Source of the DNA: Streptosporangium brasiliense
GTDB lineage: Bacteria; Actinomycetota; Actinomycetes; Streptosporangiales; Streptosporangiaceae
DNA length: 64,000 nt
Direction: 5' to 3'
Assembly: GCF_030811595.1 (NCBI RefSeq)
Contig: NZ_JAUSRB010000003.1
Location: 27,924 to 91,923, forward strand
Position numbers and translations under genes: made by a program. This document shows positions 8,280 through 17,042 of the stretch, one piece after another; position 1 is the stretch's first letter; every line of letters starts with the position of its first letter. Below the pieces are notes generated by a model that saw nothing but the letters and a program-made list of their open reading frames with translations, had not been told where the DNA came from and did not search any database.

Positions 8280-9506
8280 ATGACCATCACACCGCCGCAC
8301 TCCGCTGATCTGCCGGCGTTCCCGATTCCGCGTCCGTCGGAGTGCCCGTACCGGCCGGCGACGGAACACGTCGAGCTCCGTGAAGAAGGCCCGATGACCA
8401 AGGTGCGGCTCTACAACGGTCGCACCGCCTGGCTGGTGACCGGCGCGGCGCAGGCGCGCGCCGTGCTCTCCGACTACCGCAGGGTGTCGATCCGCCCCTA
8501 CCACGGGAACTATCCCCTGCTCAACGAGGAGTTCGAGAAGGTCGTCGACAGCGGCTACGCCGACGTCCTGTTCGGGGTGGACCCGCCCGAGCACACCAAG
8601 CAGCGGCAGATGATCATGCCGCGTTTCTCGTTGCGGCGCAGCGCGCAGCTGCGGCCCGACATCCAGCGCATCGTGGACGAGAAGCTGGACGAGATGATGA
8701 GCCAGGGGGCTCCGGCGGACCTGGTGAGCCAGTTCGCCCAGCCGGTGCCGTCGATGGTCATGAGCCTGCTGCTCGGCGTCCCCTACGACGACCACGAGGA
8801 GTTCGAGACGCCGGCCAGGAAGCTGTTCGTGCCGGAACTGGCCGAAGAGGCGACCGCGGAGCTGGGCGACTACCTCGACCGGTTGATCCAGAAGAAGGAG
8901 AACAACCCGGGCGCCGGCCTGACCGGGCTGATCGACGACCTGATCGTCAACCAGCTGCACAAGGGGGCCATCACCCGCTCGGAGCTGGTCCACATCGCCA
9001 TGGCCATGCTGGTCGCCGGCACCGACACCACCACCAACGTGATCTCACTGGGCACGCTGGCGCTGCTGGACAACCCCGAGCAGTGGGAGGCGCTGCGCGC
9101 CGACCACAGCCTGATCCCCGGCGCGGTGGAGGAGATCCTGCGCTACGTCTCCCTCGTCGAGGCGTTCGCCCGGGTCGCGGTGGAGGACATCGACCTCGAC
9201 GGAGGATCGATCAAGGCGGGCGAGGGCATCCTCATCAGCTGCGCCGGGGTCAACTTCGACCCGGCCTCGGCCTCCGACCCCGACACCTTCGAGATCCGGC
9301 GGCCACCCCGGCCCAGCTTCTCCTTCAGCCACGGCATCCACCGGTGCCCCGGCGACAACCTGGCCCGCCTGGAGCTGGAGATCTCCTTCCGGACGCTGGT
9401 CGAGCGGATGCCCAACCTGCGGCCGGCCGTACCCCTCGACCAACTGCGCAGCAACAACAACGACGGGACCCTGCAGCGGCTCTTCGAGTTCCCGGTGGTC
9501 TGGTAG
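8280..9506 (+). CDS. Cytochrome P450
   Basis: A 408-residue soluble bacterial P450. The oxygen-activation helix is canonical (MLVAGTDTTTN), the ExxR region reads EEILRYVS, and the heme-binding loop is FSHGIHRCPGDNLARLE with the axial cysteine. It probably hydroxylates or otherwise oxidises the core or a side chain. It shares long stretches with the second P450 at 11066-12313 (ECPYRP, LTKVRLY/MTKVRLY, RTAWLVTG, VDPPEHT), so the two arose by duplication. It begins a run of three plus-strand genes. No electron-transfer partner is in the window. Confidence 0.92.
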   Translation: MTITPPHSADLPAFPIPRPSECPYRPATEHVELREEGPMTKVRLYNGRTAWLVTGAAQARAVLSDYRRVSIRPYHGNYPLLNEEFEKVVDSGYADVLFGVDPPEHTKQRQMIMPRFSLRRSAQLRPDIQRIVDEKLDEMMSQGAPADLVSQFAQPVPSMVMSLLLGVPYDDHEEFETPARKLFVPELAEEATAELGDYLDRLIQKKENNPGAGLTGLIDDLIVNQLHKGAITRSELVHIAMAMLVAGTDTTTNVISLGTLALLDNPEQWEALRADHSLIPGAVEEILRYVSLVEAFARVAVEDIDLDGGSIKAGEGILISCAGVNFDPASASDPDTFEIRRPPRPSFSFSHGIHRCPGDNLARLELEISFRTLVERMPNLRPAVPLDQLRSNNNDGTLQRLFEFPVVW

Positions 9507-9583
9507 CGACCGCCGGCGCGGTCCGCGGACGCGACCCGGGACCGCCGGGCACGGCGGCCGCCGTAGCGAAGAAAGGGAGCAGC

Positions 9584-10729
9584 ATGCCACACCCACGCAC
9601 CGACCATGCTCGTGCGGAAGACGCCATTGCCGAGACGGAGGTGCCGCGGCAGGGCATCGCCTACCGTGGTGTCGCCTATGACACCGGTACGAACTTCGCG
9701 ACCGGTCAGGGGGCGCTGTCCCGGACCGCGTGGAGCACGCCCGACATGCTGTCGGAGCTGAGCCTGATCAGCGACCAGCTCAACTGCAACTCGATCACCG
9801 TCTACGGCAGCGACCTGGACCGGCTGACCGAGACCGCCACCGCCGCGGTGGAACACGACCTCCACGTGTGGCTCCAGCCCCGCCTGGTGGACCGGCCGCA
9901 GCAGGAGGTCCTGGACCACCTCGCCGAGGCCGCGCGGATCGCCGAGTCGCTGCGGAGCCAGGGCGCCGCGATCAACCTGACCGTCGGCGCCGTGCACCTG
10001 CTGTTCACCCCGGGCATCATCCCCGGCGACCAGTATCACGAGCGGATGGCGAACCTGTACGCCGACGCCGAGCACCACCTGCTCACCCCGACCGCGACCG
10101 TCGACCTGGCCGCCGCGACGCCCCGGCTCAACGAGTTCCTGGGGAAGGCCGCCGCGGTGGCCCGCGGGATCTTCAACGACAGGATCAGCTACTCCGCGGC
10201 GTACTTCGAGGACGTCGACTGGGGGCTGTTCGACTTCGTCGGCCTCATGTACCAGTACCTGCCGACCCACCTCACCCGCGAGCAGCACCTCGCCGAGGTG
10301 GCCCGCTACCGCCGCTGGGACAAGCCGATCCTCATCTCCGAGTTCGGGACCGCGACCTACCAGGGCGCCGAGGAGAAGGCCTTCTTCTTCTGGGACATCG
10401 CCGACCGGAGCGGGCCCGTGCCCACGATCATCGACGGCCACGTCCGCGACGAGAGCGCCCAGGCCGCCTACCACCTGAAGATGTTCGACGTCTTCGAGGA
10501 GGCGGGCGTCGAGGGCGTCGCGGTCTCGGAGTTCATCCACCCGACCCACCCCCACTCGACCGACCCCCGCCTCGACCTGGACACCGCGAGCATGGCCATC
10601 GTCAAGACCATCCGCGACGACTTCAGCGACCCGGCCTCCACCTACCGCTGGGAGCCGAAGGAGTCCTTCCACGCCATCGCCGACTACTACGCCCACGTCG
10701 GCTTCCAGGAGGTCGCGCGGCGCCGGTAG
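9584..10729 (+). CDS. TIM-barrel (glycoside-hydrolase-like) protein of unknown function
   Basis: A 381-residue protein. GIAYRGVAYDTGTNF at the start, then repeated beta-alpha units ending in PILISEFGTATYQG, resemble glycoside-hydrolase-type TIM barrels, where the SEFG glutamate would be the nucleophile. Related actinobacterial proteins are sometimes labelled 'abortive infection protein', a name with little functional weight. ATG 9584 follows AAAGGGAG. It lies between two paralogous P450s and probably belongs to their transcript, so tailoring or processing of a glycosylated intermediate is possible. No function is claimed. Confidence 0.7.
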   Translation: MPHPRTDHARAEDAIAETEVPRQGIAYRGVAYDTGTNFATGQGALSRTAWSTPDMLSELSLISDQLNCNSITVYGSDLDRLTETATAAVEHDLHVWLQPRLVDRPQQEVLDHLAEAARIAESLRSQGAAINLTVGAVHLLFTPGIIPGDQYHERMANLYADAEHHLLTPTATVDLAAATPRLNEFLGKAAAVARGIFNDRISYSAAYFEDVDWGLFDFVGLMYQYLPTHLTREQHLAEVARYRRWDKPILISEFGTATYQGAEEKAFFFWDIADRSGPVPTIIDGHVRDESAQAAYHLKMFDVFEEAGVEGVAVSEFIHPTHPHSTDPRLDLDTASMAIVKTIRDDFSDPASTYRWEPKESFHAIADYYAHVGFQEVARRR

Positions 10730-10734
10730 GGGCC

Positions 10735-10757
10735 GTGCGGCGCCGGGGGCGCCGCAC
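10735..10757 (+). terminator. Hairpin after TIM-barrel gene
   Basis: Perfect 10-bp stem GTGCGGCGCC/GGCGCCGCAC with a 3-nt loop, 6 bp after the stop codon. Confidence 0.65.
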
Positions 10758-10870
10758 CGTCCACGGCGGCCGGCCCGCTCCGCGACATCGGCGTGCCACC
10801 GCCCGTGCCACTGCCCGTGCCCGCCCCCTCCGGCGCGGGCACGGGCGCCGCGGAGCGGATCACGCTCTGC

Positions 10871-10886
10871 GCATCGGAGAAGATGC
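10871..10886 (+). promoter_or_regulatory. Shared 16-bp motif
   Basis: Reads GCATCGGAGAAGATGC, 12 of 16 matches with the AGAAGATGC half intact. It is 180 bp upstream of the second P450. Confidence 0.45.
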
Positions 10887-11065
10887 AGGGAACGTCCGCC
10901 ACGATCACGATTGATGACGACGCCGCGCCGCAAACGCGCGACGAGTGTCCGAGACGCGAGCCGCAGGCACCTGGGTCCGAGGACGCGACCAAACCGCCGC
11001 GGATCCGCGGCCACGGCCATGGACCGGGCTGAGCTGCCGCCTTCCCAGACAAGAGGTGACCATCC

Positions 11066-12313
11066 ATGGCCCTGCCACTAGTGAACTCCCCGGAGACCGA
11101 CTCCTCGGCCCTGCCGGCCTACCCGCTGCCGCGGGAATGCCCCTACCGGCCGTCCTCGGGCTTCGCACAGCTGCGTGCGCCGGGGCCGCTCACCAAGGTG
11201 CGGCTGTACGACGGCCGGACCGCGTGGCTGGTGACCGGACCGGTCGAGGCACGCGCCCTGCTGGCCGACAAGCGGATGTCCAGCCTCGCCCACTACCCCA
11301 ACTACCCGGTGCTGGACGAGCGGCACAAGCACATGCGGGCCACCCGCGAGATGGCCACGGAGGAGGAGGGCGGCTTCGCCGGGGCGCTGTTCGGAGTGGA
11401 CCCGCCCGAGCACACCAGGCAACGGCAGATGCTGATCCCCAGCTTCACCACCCGGCGGGTCGCGGTGCACCGGCCGGAGATCCAGCGCATCGTCGACGAG
11501 CGGCTGGACGCGATGCTGCAGCAGGGCTCCTCGGCCGACCTGATGACGGCGTTCGCCACACCGGTGCCCATGATGGTGGTCTGCGCCTTCCTCGGCGTCC
11601 CCTACGAGGACCGCGAGTCCTTCGAAGGGCCGGCCCGGGACCTGTTCAACCCGGAGCGCGCCGACCAGGCCATGGAGGAGCTGACCGACTACCTCACCCG
11701 CCTGATCCAGGCCAAGGAGAGCGACCCGGGCAACGGCCTGCTCGACGACCTGATCGCCGGTCACGTCCGGAAGGGCGACCTGTCGCGCGATGAGCTGATC
11801 CAGTTCGCGTTCGCGATCCTGGTCGCCGGCACGGTCACCTCGACCAGCACCATCGCGCTGGGCACCCTCGCCCTGCTGGCGACCCCGGGACAGTACGCCG
11901 CCCTGGCCGACGACCCCGACCTGGTCCCCGGCGCGGTCGAGGAGATCCTGCGCTACGTCACCCTGGTGGAGCAGCTCGCGCGGGTCGCGACCGAGGACAT
12001 CGAGATCGCCGGAGAGGTCATCAAGGCCGGTGACGGCATCCTCGTCAGCTTCGCGGGCGCCAACATCGACCCGAGCGTGACCTCCCACCCCGACGTCCTG
12101 GACATCACCCGACCGCCCACCAACCACCTCGCCTTCAGCTACGGCATCCACCACTGCATGGGTCACAACCTGGCCCGCCTGGAGCTGGACATCGCCTTCC
12201 GCACCCTGGTCAAGCGGGTCCCCACGCTCCGGCTCGCGGTGCCCGCCGAGGAGGTCCCCTCCTACGACGACGGGACCGTGCCGCGGCTGCTGTCGCTCCC
12301 GGTCACCTGGTAG
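11066..12313 (+). CDS. Cytochrome P450 with altered I-helix
   Basis: A 415-residue paralogue of the P450 at 8280. The heme loop FSYGIHHCMGHNLARLE keeps the axial cysteine and EEILRYVT keeps the ExxR region. The I-helix reads ILVAGTVTSTST: the acid of the usual AGxDT is a valine, whereas its neighbour has AGTDT. The acid-alcohol pair normally relays protons to iron-bound oxygen, so this enzyme may use a substrate group for proton delivery or catalyse an unusual reaction (C-C or C-O coupling, dehydration). ATG 11066 follows AAGAGGTG. Confidence 0.92.
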   Translation: MALPLVNSPETDSSALPAYPLPRECPYRPSSGFAQLRAPGPLTKVRLYDGRTAWLVTGPVEARALLADKRMSSLAHYPNYPVLDERHKHMRATREMATEEEGGFAGALFGVDPPEHTRQRQMLIPSFTTRRVAVHRPEIQRIVDERLDAMLQQGSSADLMTAFATPVPMMVVCAFLGVPYEDRESFEGPARDLFNPERADQAMEELTDYLTRLIQAKESDPGNGLLDDLIAGHVRKGDLSRDELIQFAFAILVAGTVTSTSTIALGTLALLATPGQYAALADDPDLVPGAVEEILRYVTLVEQLARVATEDIEIAGEVIKAGDGILVSFAGANIDPSVTSHPDVLDITRPPTNHLAFSYGIHHCMGHNLARLELDIAFRTLVKRVPTLRLAVPAEEVPSYDDGTVPRLLSLPVTW

Positions 12314-12358
12314 CGGACCGCGGGCCCCGGATCCGGGGCCCGGGTCCGGGTGGTCCGC
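12313..12358 (+). terminator. Hairpin after second P450
   Basis: Outer arms GCGGACC/GGTCCGC enclose a 20-bp perfect palindrome centred on GGATCC, beginning at the stop codon. Confidence 0.65.
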
Positions 12359-12644
12359 GGGCGGGCCGCCGCCGCGGGGCGCGTGCTCACCGCACGTGAG
12401 GGGATGCGCCCCGCGTCCGCCCCGACACACCAGGTGAAAGGCCTGTGAACTCGGAATCCGAGCATCTCAGGAGAAGAGTGCCGAAGGGCCGATACCTAAA
12501 CTTGCGAGCAGGAGGCGGTGGCATCCGGGGCCAGGCAGATCGGTCACCTCCGTTCTCGTTGGACGTGCCCGTCGCGAGATGAACGACGACGGCTTCCAGC
12601 CAGTGCGCAACCCTCCTACATCGGCACTCATGATTGGAAGAATC
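12359..12644. other. Intergenic leader of the aminotransferase gene
   Basis: This interval is the rest of the 331-bp gap between the P450 and the aminotransferase. A weak motif relative (GCATCTCAGGAGAAGA, 12462-12477) is present. Alternative in-frame aminotransferase starts at 12579 and 12630 fall here. Confidence 0.4.
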
Positions 12645-14009
12645 GTGACAATTACCCCGATTCGGACGCAGTCAGCGTCGTCGACCGAGCTGGAAGACCT
12701 GGACCGGCGCCACCTCATCCACCCACTGCAGGCGGCCGCCATCTCCGACCGTCTCGTGATCGTCCGCGGCAAGGGCTGCGCCGTCTGGGACGCCGACGGC
12801 AACGAACTGCTCGACGCCACCGGCGGCGGGCTGTGGCACTCCCACGTCGGGCACGGGCGGCGCGAGCTCGCCGAGGCCGCGGCCAAGCAGATCGAGCAGC
12901 TGGAGTACTTCACCAGCTACCAGGAGTTCACCAACGACAAGGCCATCGAGCTGGCCGTCCGCCTGTCCGGGCTCGCCCCCGCCGACCTGAACAAGGTGTT
13001 CTTCACCAGCGGCGGCTCGGAGAGCGTCGAGACCGCGATCAAGGCGGCCCGGCTGTACCACGCCCGGCGGGGCCAGCCGGACCGCACCTGGATCATCTCC
13101 CGGCTGTACGGCTACCACGGCGCCAACTACGGCTCCGGCACCCTCACCGGCTTCGAGCCGATGCATCTCAGCGTCGGGCCCAACCTGCCGCACGTGGAGA
13201 AGGTCTCGCCGCCCTACCTGTACCGCGCCGCCGAGCTGTACGGTGACCAGGACCCGACCGACTTCCTGATCAACGAGCTCGAGCAGACCATCGAGCGGCT
13301 CGGCCCGGGCAACGTCGCCGCCATGATCGGCGAACCCGTCATGGGCGGTGGCGGCGTGCTGACGCCGCCGGCGGACTACTGGCCCCGGGTGCGCGAGGTG
13401 CTCAACAAGCACGGCATCCTGCTCATCGCCGACGAGGTCATCACCGCCTTCGGCCGCACCGGCGCCTGGTTCGACTCCGCGCAGCGGGACATGGACCCCG
13501 ACATCATCACCACCGCCAAGGGCATCACCAGCGGCTACTTCTCCTTCGGCGCGGTGCTGCTGCGCGACGGCATCGGCGACGCGATCACCGAGGACTACGG
13601 CTTCTTCCACGGCTACACCTTCAGCGGCCACCCGGTCGGCGCCGCGGTGGCCCTGGCCAACCTCGACATCATGGAGCGGGAGGACCTGCCGGCCAACGCC
13701 CTGTCGATCGGCGACTGGTTCCGGGCCGGGCTGGCCCCGCTGGCCGACGTGCCGACCGTCGGCGACGTCCGGGTCGAGGGCGCCGCGGCCGCGATCGAGA
13801 TGGTCGCCGACCGCCAGACGCGCGAGCCGATGGCCTTCCCCGACGTGTTCGGGCTGACCGCCCAGATCCGTGCCAAGCACGGCGTCATCACCCGGCCCTA
13901 CGCCCACAACATCATCCTCTCGCCGCCGCTGACCATGAACGAGGACGAGGTCCGGCGGGCGAGCGCCGCGATCGTCGACGTGCTGACCCAGACGGCCGCG
14001 AACGGCTGA
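12645..14009 (+). CDS. Class III PLP-dependent aminotransferase
   Basis: A 454-residue fold-type I aminotransferase of the omega-amino-acid:pyruvate type. FFTSGGSESVETAIKAARLYH binds the cofactor phosphate, LLIADEVITAFGRTG carries the PLP-pyridine aspartate, and TTAKGITSGY carries the Schiff-base lysine K292. The GTG start has a GGAAG site; ATG starts at 12630 or 12579 are possible but poorly placed. These enzymes move terminal amino groups, so it could act on an amine made by the decarboxylase at 15624. An APC permease follows, suggesting a linked amine-handling unit. Substrate unknown. Confidence 0.88.
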   Translation: MTITPIRTQSASSTELEDLDRRHLIHPLQAAAISDRLVIVRGKGCAVWDADGNELLDATGGGLWHSHVGHGRRELAEAAAKQIEQLEYFTSYQEFTNDKAIELAVRLSGLAPADLNKVFFTSGGSESVETAIKAARLYHARRGQPDRTWIISRLYGYHGANYGSGTLTGFEPMHLSVGPNLPHVEKVSPPYLYRAAELYGDQDPTDFLINELEQTIERLGPGNVAAMIGEPVMGGGGVLTPPADYWPRVREVLNKHGILLIADEVITAFGRTGAWFDSAQRDMDPDIITTAKGITSGYFSFGAVLLRDGIGDAITEDYGFFHGYTFSGHPVGAAVALANLDIMEREDLPANALSIGDWFRAGLAPLADVPTVGDVRVEGAAAAIEMVADRQTREPMAFPDVFGLTAQIRAKHGVITRPYAHNIILSPPLTMNEDEVRRASAAIVDVLTQTAANG

Positions 14010-14045
14010 CGGGCCACGGCCCTCGGTCACAACCGGATCCACTCG

Positions 14046-14081
14046 GCGTCCGGCAGGGAGATCACCTTCCCTGCCGGACGC
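14046..14081 (+). terminator. Hairpin between aminotransferase and permease
   Basis: A perfect 14-bp stem GCGTCCGGCAGGGA/TCCCTGCCGGACGC with an 8-nt loop, 36 bp after the aminotransferase stop. Confidence 0.7.
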
Positions 14082-14123
14082 TTCCGTAAGCGGCCCGCGA
14101 CACCCGGGGCCGGAGGAGCGCGC

Positions 14124-15587
14124 ATGACCACGACCCTGACCCCAACCGAGCGGCAGCTGCGCGGCACGCTGACCACCACGAAGATCGTCTATCTCGTCAT
14201 CGCGGCGGCGGCGCCGCTGTCCGCCCTGGTCGGGACCCTGCCGCTGGCCTTCGCCATCGGCAACGGCCCGGGCGTGCCCGCCATGTTCGCCTTCGCCGGC
14301 GTCACACTGCTGTGCTTCTCGGTCGGGTACGCGGCGATGAGCCGGCACATCGTCAACGCCGGGGGCTTCTACACCTACATCTCCTGCGGGCTGGGCCGGC
14401 CGGCCGCCGTCGGCAGCGGCCTGATCGCGGTCATGGCCTACAACACCATCACGATCGGCCTCGTCGGCGCGTTCGCCTACTTCGCCCAGCTGGTGGCGGC
14501 CTCCCACGGGGTCGATCTGCCGTGGGAGCTGTGGGCCGCGGCGGCCGTCGCCGTGATGGCGGTGCTCGGCTACCGGCAGATCGACCTCAGCGCCCGGGTG
14601 CTGTCGGTGCTCATCATCGGCGAGATCGCGATCCTGGTGCTGCTGGTGGCCGCCATCCTGCTACGTGAGGGCACGGCCGCGCTGCCGGCCGCCTCGTTCG
14701 CGCCCGGCACGGTGGTCGGCGCCGGGATCGGCGTGTCGATGATGTTCGCCTTCTGCTCCTTCGTCGGCTTCGAGTCCACGGCGCTCTACGGCGAGGAGAC
14801 CAGCGACCCCAGGCGCAGCGTGCCACTGGCGACCTACGCGGCGGTGACCGTGATCGCGGTGTTCTACGCGCTCACCAGCTGGGTGGTGGTCGGCGCCGTC
14901 GGGCCGTCCCGGGTCCAGGAGGTGGCGGCCGCCCAGCTGGGCAACCTGTTCTTCGGGCTGAGCGACGACTACCTGAGCAAGGCGGCGACCGTGACGATGC
15001 AGGTCCTGCTCTGCACCAGCCTCTTCGCCGCGATGCTGGCCATGCACAACGCCTCCAACCGGTACCTGTTCGTCCTGGGCCGCGAACGGCTGCTGCCCCA
15101 CTGGCTGCAGGCGGTGCACCCGCGGCACAGATCGCCGCACCGGGCCAGCCTCGTGCAGACCACGGTCACCGTCGTGCTGGTGGCGGCCTTCGCCCTCGTC
15201 GGGCTCGACCCGTACGTGAACCTGTCCACCAGCATGATCGGGATCGGTACGCTCGGCGTCGTCGTGCTGCAGGCACTGGCCACGCTGTCGGTCATCGGAT
15301 TCTTCCGGGGCCGCCCCGACCGCCACTGGTGGCGCACCGGGCTGGCGCCGCTGCTCGGATTCGCCGGACTGGCGGTCGCCGGTGTGCTGCTGCTGGACAA
15401 CTTCGCCCTGATGACCGGCACCACCGCGGTCGTGGTGACCTCGCTGCCCTGGCTGATCCTGGCCGCCGGTGTGGCCGGTATCGGCTACGCGCTCTGGATG
15501 CGGACCGCCCGGCCCGAGCGCTACGCCGCCCTGGCCGGCGTCCAGCGCCGCGACCAGGCCGGCCCGGTGGCCGCCTCCCGGCCCTGA
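14124..15587 (+). CDS. APC-family amino acid/amine permease
   Basis: A 487-residue membrane protein with about 12 hydrophobic helices. The first helix region (KIVYLVIAAAAPLSALVGTLPLAF) and the FVGFESTALYGEE segment are typical of amino acid-polyamine-organocation secondary transporters. ATG 14124 follows a CCGGAGGAG site. It may import the amino acid precursor or export an amine intermediate for the neighbouring aminotransferase and decarboxylase. Its 3' end converges on the decarboxylase with 36 bp between. Substrate cannot be assigned. Confidence 0.88.
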   Translation: MTTTLTPTERQLRGTLTTTKIVYLVIAAAAPLSALVGTLPLAFAIGNGPGVPAMFAFAGVTLLCFSVGYAAMSRHIVNAGGFYTYISCGLGRPAAVGSGLIAVMAYNTITIGLVGAFAYFAQLVAASHGVDLPWELWAAAAVAVMAVLGYRQIDLSARVLSVLIIGEIAILVLLVAAILLREGTAALPAASFAPGTVVGAGIGVSMMFAFCSFVGFESTALYGEETSDPRRSVPLATYAAVTVIAVFYALTSWVVVGAVGPSRVQEVAAAQLGNLFFGLSDDYLSKAATVTMQVLLCTSLFAAMLAMHNASNRYLFVLGRERLLPHWLQAVHPRHRSPHRASLVQTTVTVVLVAAFALVGLDPYVNLSTSMIGIGTLGVVVLQALATLSVIGFFRGRPDRHWWRTGLAPLLGFAGLAVAGVLLLDNFALMTGTTAVVVTSLPWLILAAGVAGIGYALWMRTARPERYAALAGVQRRDQAGPVAASRP

Positions 15588-15623
15588 CCGGCGGGCACGC
15601 CGCGCCGTACCTGCTCGCCCGCC

Positions 15624-17030
15624 CTACACCGCGATCTTCCTGTCCACGACCGACCAGCTCGCGTCACGAACGATCTTCATCGCCTCGTCGACGTGCGCAC
15701 GGTGGGTGCGGTGGTTGAGCACGCACAACCGCAGCGTGAACCGGTCCTGGATCTGCGTGCTGGTCAGGGCCACCCGGCGGCTGGCGTGAATGGTCTCCAG
15801 CAACCGGCGGTTCACCGCGTCGCCGCCGGGGGCGCGGAAGGTGAGGACCGTCAGGTCCGGGGCCGGCGTCTCCAGCAGCGGCATGTCCAGCAGCTCGCGG
15901 TGGACCACCTGGGCCAGGTCCAACTTCTCGTCGAGCGTGGCACGGAAGGCGTCGACCCCGTACAGATGCAGCGGCAGCCACAGCCGCAGACCGCGGAAGG
16001 GACGGCTCAGCTCCGTGCCGAGGTCGGCGTAGTTGGGCAGCCGCGAATCCAGCTGCAGGTCCTGCAGGTAGGCGGCGTCGGCGCCCTGCGCGGCCGCCAG
16101 CGTGCGCACGTCACGCGTCAGCAGGACACCCGTGCCGTAGGGCAGGAACAGCGACTTGTGCGGATCGAGGGTGATCGAGTCGGCCCGCTCGATGCCCGAC
16201 AGCTTCGCCCGGCCCCGGCTGGTCAGCTGGAAGGCCCCGCCGTAGGCGGCGTCGACGTGGAACCACAGGCCCTGCCGCCCGGCGACGTCGGCGAGGTCGG
16301 CGAGCGGGTCGATCGTGCCGGTGTTCGTCGTGCCGGCGGTGCCGACCAGCAGGAACGGCCTCCGGCCGGCCGCACGGTCGGCGGCGACCAGTTCCTCGAC
16401 CGCACCGGGGTCCATGCGGTGGTCGGCGGTGACCGGCACGGTGCGCAGCTGATCCGGTGCGAACCCGGCGATCCGCGCGGCCTTGGCGACGCTGTGGTGG
16501 GTGTGCTCGGTGACATAGACGGTCCCGGTGCCCGGTGGCCCGCCGAGCAGCTCCTGGCGCGCGGCCAGCAGCGCCGACAGAGTGCCGCCGGACGCGCCGC
16601 TCGTGAGCAGCCCGCCCGCCGTCTGCGGGAGCCCGAACACCCCGCAGAGCCACCGGATCACACCGTGCTCCATGGCCACCAGGGCGGGCGCCATGGCACC
16701 CGAGCCCGTGTACCGGTTCACGGTGGAGGCGAGGAGCTCGGCCACCGCCGACGCGAAAAGGCCACCGCCGGGAAAGTAGGCGAAACAGCCGGGGCCCGCG
16801 GTCTCCACCGCCTTCGAGGCGGCCTGCCGGAAGGTCTCCAGCAGCCCGTCGAAGTCACCGGCGTGATCGCCGGGCGGTGCGAGCAGATCGACCCGCATGC
16901 GGTCGGAGACATCGAGGTCGACGGCGGGAGCCTCGTTCAGCGAACCGACGAAATCGGACACGAACGAGGTCGCCGAAGTCATCATCGCCGCCAGCTCGTC
17001 CCCGCTCGGCTCCAGGGGGAACAGTGACAT
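15624..17030 (-). CDS. PLP-dependent aromatic amino acid decarboxylase family (group II)
   Basis: A 468-residue group II decarboxylase related to tyrosine, histidine and tryptophan decarboxylases. TSGASGGTLSALLAARQE, the stacking histidine region TEHTHHSVAKA, FHVDAAYGGAF and the PLP lysine K292 in LDPHKSLFLPYGTG are all present. It removes the carboxylate of an aromatic or imidazole amino acid to give an amine. It is probably co-transcribed with the flavoprotein 12 bp upstream, and the OvoA-type gene lies divergently beyond. Tyrosine, histidine or a thiohistidine are all plausible substrates; sequence alone does not choose. Confidence 0.87.
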   Translation of the reverse strand: MSLFPLEPSGDELAAMMTSATSFVSDFVGSLNEAPAVDLDVSDRMRVDLLAPPGDHAGDFDGLLETFRQAASKAVETAGPGCFAYFPGGGLFASAVAELLASTVNRYTGSGAMAPALVAMEHGVIRWLCGVFGLPQTAGGLLTSGASGGTLSALLAARQELLGGPPGTGTVYVTEHTHHSVAKAARIAGFAPDQLRTVPVTADHRMDPGAVEELVAADRAAGRRPFLLVGTAGTTNTGTIDPLADLADVAGRQGLWFHVDAAYGGAFQLTSRGRAKLSGIERADSITLDPHKSLFLPYGTGVLLTRDVRTLAAAQGADAAYLQDLQLDSRLPNYADLGTELSRPFRGLRLWLPLHLYGVDAFRATLDEKLDLAQVVHRELLDMPLLETPAPDLTVLTFRAPGGDAVNRRLLETIHASRRVALTSTQIQDRFTLRLCVLNHRTHRAHVDEAMKIVRDASWSVVDRKIAV

Positions 17031-17042
17031 GAGCGCTTACTC

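Larger units (their letters stand above)
10730..11065. other. Intergenic region with terminator and motif
   Basis: This stretch of 336 bases contains the hairpin at 10735-10757, a larger self-complementary region (10775-10784 pairing with 10849-10858) that encloses short GTGCC-type direct repeats, and a motif copy at 10871-10886. No gene was seen. Confidence 0.55.
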
